NCBI GenBank assembly: GCA_000621905.1
Contig: JHXB01000002.1
Location: 124,001-188,000, forward strand
DNA length: 64,000 nucleotides
DNA from: Lachnospiraceae bacterium NC2004
GTDB lineage: Bacteria > Bacillota > Clostridia > Lachnospirales > Lachnospiraceae
Reading direction: 5' to 3'
The position numbers and the translations under genes were made by a program. The notes under the pieces are model-generated. The model searched no databases, was not told the origin of the DNA, and saw only the letters and a list, made by a program, of their open reading frames with translations. Every line of letters begins with the position of its first letter. Positions within the stretch are counted from its first letter, which is position 1. Below are positions 61,139 to 64,000 of the stretch, in pieces.

Positions 61139-64000
61139 ATGAAGAAAAAAGGTATTTTTAAGCGAATGTTGGCAGGATTGCTGCTAATCTCATTTACATT
61201 ATCATACGTGCCCGCTGAAGGTGTAACAGGCTTTGGTATTTTTGCAGGTAAGTTATATAACTTAACCACCAAGGCTTTTGCAGCGAATGCGTCGGGTGGC
61301 AATATAGGAGAGGGAACAACCTATAGTACTAATAATGCTGATGGTGGTGGTCCTAGGGTTGCTGATGATGCTGGGACAACCCAAAGTACTAATAATGCTG
61401 ATGGTGGTGCTCCATCGACCGAAGAGGATGATGATCTTTATGATGAGACAACAGAATATCGAATCTCACCAGATTCGGTGACAGCGTCTTATGATGCATA
61501 TAATAAGATGGATGGATGGAATGGAAGAAAAGTCCACAAAGCTTCTGACAAGACTTACGCCATTACAATTTCAACCGGTGCAACCGCTGGTAAGTCACTC
61601 TTGTTCTTTGGAATCAGATACAAGGCAGAGGATGGATCTACCAGAAGACAGTATGTATTTCCACAGGTTGATGCATATAACAGAACTGAAGCTATGCTCA
61701 ACTATTATGCTGACGGATCTAACATTACCAATACATACGGTAAGAGTGTTATTGAGAAGTACAATTATACCGAGAAGGTTAAGCCTGTTACTTCTTTAGA
61801 TTCATGGACTACAGTAGATTATGCGTTTGAGACAGAGGCTGTAATTAAAGAAGTCTTAAGCGTTGAGGTTTATATGGAGACTGGAGGTGTTGATTCTAAG
61901 ACTGGCGAGGTTACTAAGTCAGGCTGGAACGGCCAGGGTATTTCTATTTATAAAGTTAACAGTTATAAGGGATACGAGGAGTATGGTCTGGTTTCAGGTC
62001 AGCAGTTTCTTGATTTTGAAGGTTATTTGATTGCGGAAGTTCAGAATCCTACCGGAGATACTTTATCTACTTCGGGTGTTGACAAGATGTTTGTTGTTGG
62101 TGAAGGTAGCAATACCAACGCACTTAAACTTACTACATACGATAATAAGTCCAAAGTTAAAAAGTTTTCCGGTGAAGATGATTTATATTCAATCAGACTT
62201 GATATTGCAGACATTTATGGAGCCGGAATTGAGGAGTTTACTAATTATAGCGCCAACAAGATTGGTACGAATGATAACATAATGGAAAACATGGTACTCG
62301 AAGTTCAGTACCAGGATGTTAATAACTGGACCAGAAAGGTCTACTTACCTGTGCTCTTAAGTGCATACGGAATGATAGGTGAACAGCTTAAGGGCGAGGT
62401 TATATATGGTTTCGGATTAAGAGGCGATACCATTGCATTTGAAGGTAAGCTTCCGGGATATAAGTCGTTATTATCAACTACGATGTATACCGGTAGTATG
62501 GCTGAATCTAAGCTCAATGAGAACGGAATATCCAATAATAGAGCTTTAAATTCGGCTGTAACGGGAGATTCTATAAGTTTAGCCGGAATCTCGATATATC
62601 AGGGTGGATGTATGCCTTACCTTGGAACCGGTACAGCAACGGATGGCAAGCAGTATAAATGCTCCACTGTAGAATACCTCTTTGGTTCATCTGTACCAAT
62701 GATGTATTATACTACAACCGATGATAAAGGTAGAAGCATTTCGAAGAATGGTAAAGATCAGATTACCATGATTAAATACAACTCCAAGAACCCACTTATT
62801 GCTGCTAATTCGGGTGAAGGAAGATATATGGTTACGGTTAAAACAGCCAATGAAACCGGTGCCGGAACCAATAACAACGTTAATATGAGATTTTACTATA
62901 CCGATTCTAACGGAAGACAGCAGGTTACTGCATATAAGAGTATTAAGAAATCGGCAGCCAATTACATGGGTGATTGGAAGACCGATAATAATACTGATTT
63001 TATATCTGGATCAGGCTTAGAAGAAGGCGGTAAGGTTTCTTATCTGTTAGACGAGGATGATATCTTAAGTTTTGTAGGAATGCAGGCTTCAATAGATGGT
63101 GGAGACGTTTGGATTATGGACAATGTCTATATATCTTATGTCGAGTCATATGATAAGAGACGTGCATATCTCAAAGAAGAGACTAGCGGAGGCTTAAAGA
63201 GTAATTTCCGCTTGGAGAGAAACTGTGTAGCCGGAGTTGTATTCGAGCTACAGCAGTGTAGAGCAGTTGTTGCTGACGATAGTACAACTAAGGTGGATGT
63301 CAATGATATTCTTCATCCTTCTAGTAAGAAAGATGATACTGATGACGAAGGAACGGGCATCAATAAGAAGAAGACAAACGGAGATGAAACTACGACCGCA
63401 AGTGGCAATCCAACCGGACAGGTGCCTAAGTTTACAGGACTTCAGGTGTTCCCTAACAGAACTTATACTATATCGTTTAATTCAGAGGAGACTCTTGATA
63501 TTAGAGATGTAGATTATTCGACAGTTAAGTATAATATGACATATGATCAGACCAGTATTGATTGGGGATTCTTTAAGAAACGCAAGACCTATTCAATAGG
63601 AGTCAATGTAGCCAAGGATGATATAGCGGACCTAGGCAACGGTGATGCAGGAAGTTCGAACCACTTCTACTTCCAGCTTGTATTTGCAAATGGTAACAGT
63701 GCTTATGTACTTGCTAATCAGCAGATGACTTCTGATGGATTCAGGTCAGGTGTTACCGAGAGATTCTCGATATCAACCAACCAGGATTACGGTGCAATCA
63801 AGGGTATTAGGATTATTCCTGAGGATCTTTCAACAGCAGCGGATCCATTTGATAAGCTTAACATCGACAGCATAGATATATCAGAGGATACGAACGGAGG
63901 ATGCTATGTAACATATGTTATAGATGACATAGGCTGGATTGATATTGAGTACTATGATGAAGAGGAGAAAGTTAGTCTTAGAGGACGAAAGGGAAGAAGT
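61139..64000 (+). CDS. Large secreted surface protein (3' end outside window)
   Basis: An open frame of 954 codons that runs off the window without a stop. The product has a signal peptide (KRMLAGLLLISFTLSYVPA, about 8-26), then a linker rich in Gly/Asn/Asp with a 20-residue near-repeat (about 59-92). Several hundred residues of beta-rich sequence follow, with no recognised family; a repeated-domain adhesin is plausible. Cysteines are few. Regulon promoter F and the position after the T4SS operon suggest a surface partner of the machine. The ATG follows AGAGGA. Confidence 0.82.
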   Translation, partial: MKKKGIFKRMLAGLLLISFTLSYVPAEGVTGFGIFAGKLYNLTTKAFAANASGGNIGEGTTYSTNNADGGGPRVADDAGTTQSTNNADGGAPSTEEDDDLYDETTEYRISPDSVTASYDAYNKMDGWNGRKVHKASDKTYAITISTGATAGKSLLFFGIRYKAEDGSTRRQYVFPQVDAYNRTEAMLNYYADGSNITNTYGKSVIEKYNYTEKVKPVTSLDSWTTVDYAFETEAVIKEVLSVEVYMETGGVDSKTGEVTKSGWNGQGISIYKVNSYKGYEEYGLVSGQQFLDFEGYLIAEVQNPTGDTLSTSGVDKMFVVGEGSNTNALKLTTYDNKSKVKKFSGEDDLYSIRLDIADIYGAGIEEFTNYSANKIGTNDNIMENMVLEVQYQDVNNWTRKVYLPVLLSAYGMIGEQLKGEVIYGFGLRGDTIAFEGKLPGYKSLLSTTMYTGSMAESKLNENGISNNRALNSAVTGDSISLAGISIYQGGCMPYLGTGTATDGKQYKCSTVEYLFGSSVPMMYYTTTDDKGRSISKNGKDQITMIKYNSKNPLIAANSGEGRYMVTVKTANETGAGTNNNVNMRFYYTDSNGRQQVTAYKSIKKSAANYMGDWKTDNNTDFISGSGLEEGGKVSYLLDEDDILSFVGMQASIDGGDVWIMDNVYISYVESYDKRRAYLKEETSGGLKSNFRLERNCVAGVVFELQQCRAVVADDSTTKVDVNDILHPSSKKDDTDDEGTGINKKKTNGDETTTASGNPTGQVPKFTGLQVFPNRTYTISFNSEETLDIRDVDYSTVKYNMTYDQTSIDWGFFKKRKTYSIGVNVAKDDIADLGNGDAGSSNHFYFQLVFANGNSAYVLANQQMTSDGFRSGVTERFSISTNQDYGAIKGIRIIPEDLSTAADPFDKLNIDSIDISEDTNGGCYVTYVIDDIGWIDIEYYDEEEKVSLRGRKGRS
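61313..61413 (+). repeat. Two near-identical 41-bp copies at 60-bp period in the surface protein gene
   Basis: Copies at 61313-61353 and 61373-61413 share the core AGTACTAATAATGCTGATGG and differ at a few positions. They encode STNNADGGGP/STNNADGGAP. The period keeps the frame. Confidence 0.85.

Noticed and set aside
32646-64000. Calling the T4SS region an integrative conjugative element
   Set aside because: No relaxase, integrase, single-strand-binding protein, toxin-antitoxin pair or att repeats were seen, although the right end lies outside the window.

Overview
The window looks like a chromosomal segment of a gut or rumen Firmicute, most likely a Lachnospiraceae (Butyrivibrio/Pseudobutyrivibrio/Roseburia-like) bacterium. 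This is inferred from low-to-moderate GC, strong AGGAGG ribosome sites, occasional TTG/GTG starts, anaerobic NrdD/NrdG, a Gram-positive Tad pilus locus, BspA-type leucine-rich repeats, a dnaX-ybaB-recR cluster and large c-di-GMP proteins. No rRNA, tRNA, CRISPR array, integrase or transposase was seen.

Layout. 1-10.3 kb is core or house-keeping: a membrane-anchored HtrA protease (cut by the window start), a secreted LRR protein, a minus-strand HD-GYP / cyclophilin / LuxS operon, a glycerophosphodiesterase and nrdD-nrdG. 10.4-13.8 kb holds a charged coiled-coil protein, a YbjQ/zinc-ribbon protein and a glycosyltransferase. 13.9-23.0 kb is a complete Gram-positive Tad (Flp) pilus locus: prepilin peptidase, TadZ-like, TadA, TadB, TadC-like, Flp pilin, a DUF5702-like protein, two TadE-like pseudopilins and a DUF6382-like protein. 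23.1-29.1 kb carries a rhomboid protease, a flavodoxin-SCP2 fusion, dnaX-ybaB-recR and pfk. 29.2-32.6 kb is one very large LacI-sensor/EAL/beta-helix protein.

The most interesting part is 32.6-64 kb. It contains a conjugation-type (type IV) secretion apparatus with no relaxase in view: a VirB2-like pilin, VirD4, a single-pass ectodomain protein, VirB6 and a VirB3/PrgI-VirB4 fusion with a long acidic tail, followed by a STAS protein and a large surface protein. Just upstream are its probable regulators: a response regulator with a SARP-type DNA-binding domain, a multi-pass membrane protein and a LytS-type histidine kinase. Six promoters spread over about 28 kb share one architecture: two TGTTA-type half-sites 11 bp apart in place of a -35 box, with the first half-site always exactly 28 bp upstream of a -10 hexamer. 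They lie in front of a CvpA-like protein, an unknown 569-aa protein, a 1,494-aa protein with a papain/C39-like triad, a secreted 733-aa protein, the pilin/T4SS operon and the terminal surface protein. The inference is a SARP-controlled regulon that makes a T4SS-like machine together with leaderless candidate substrates and surface proteins.

A second surprise is that the VirB4 reading frame is interrupted by a single amber codon that exactly replaces the conserved glutamine of the ATPase core (ITQN becomes IT-stop-N). The frame then stays open for another 500 codons. Amber serves as an ordinary stop elsewhere in the window, so this is a recent null mutation, a sequence error, or programmed or tolerated readthrough.
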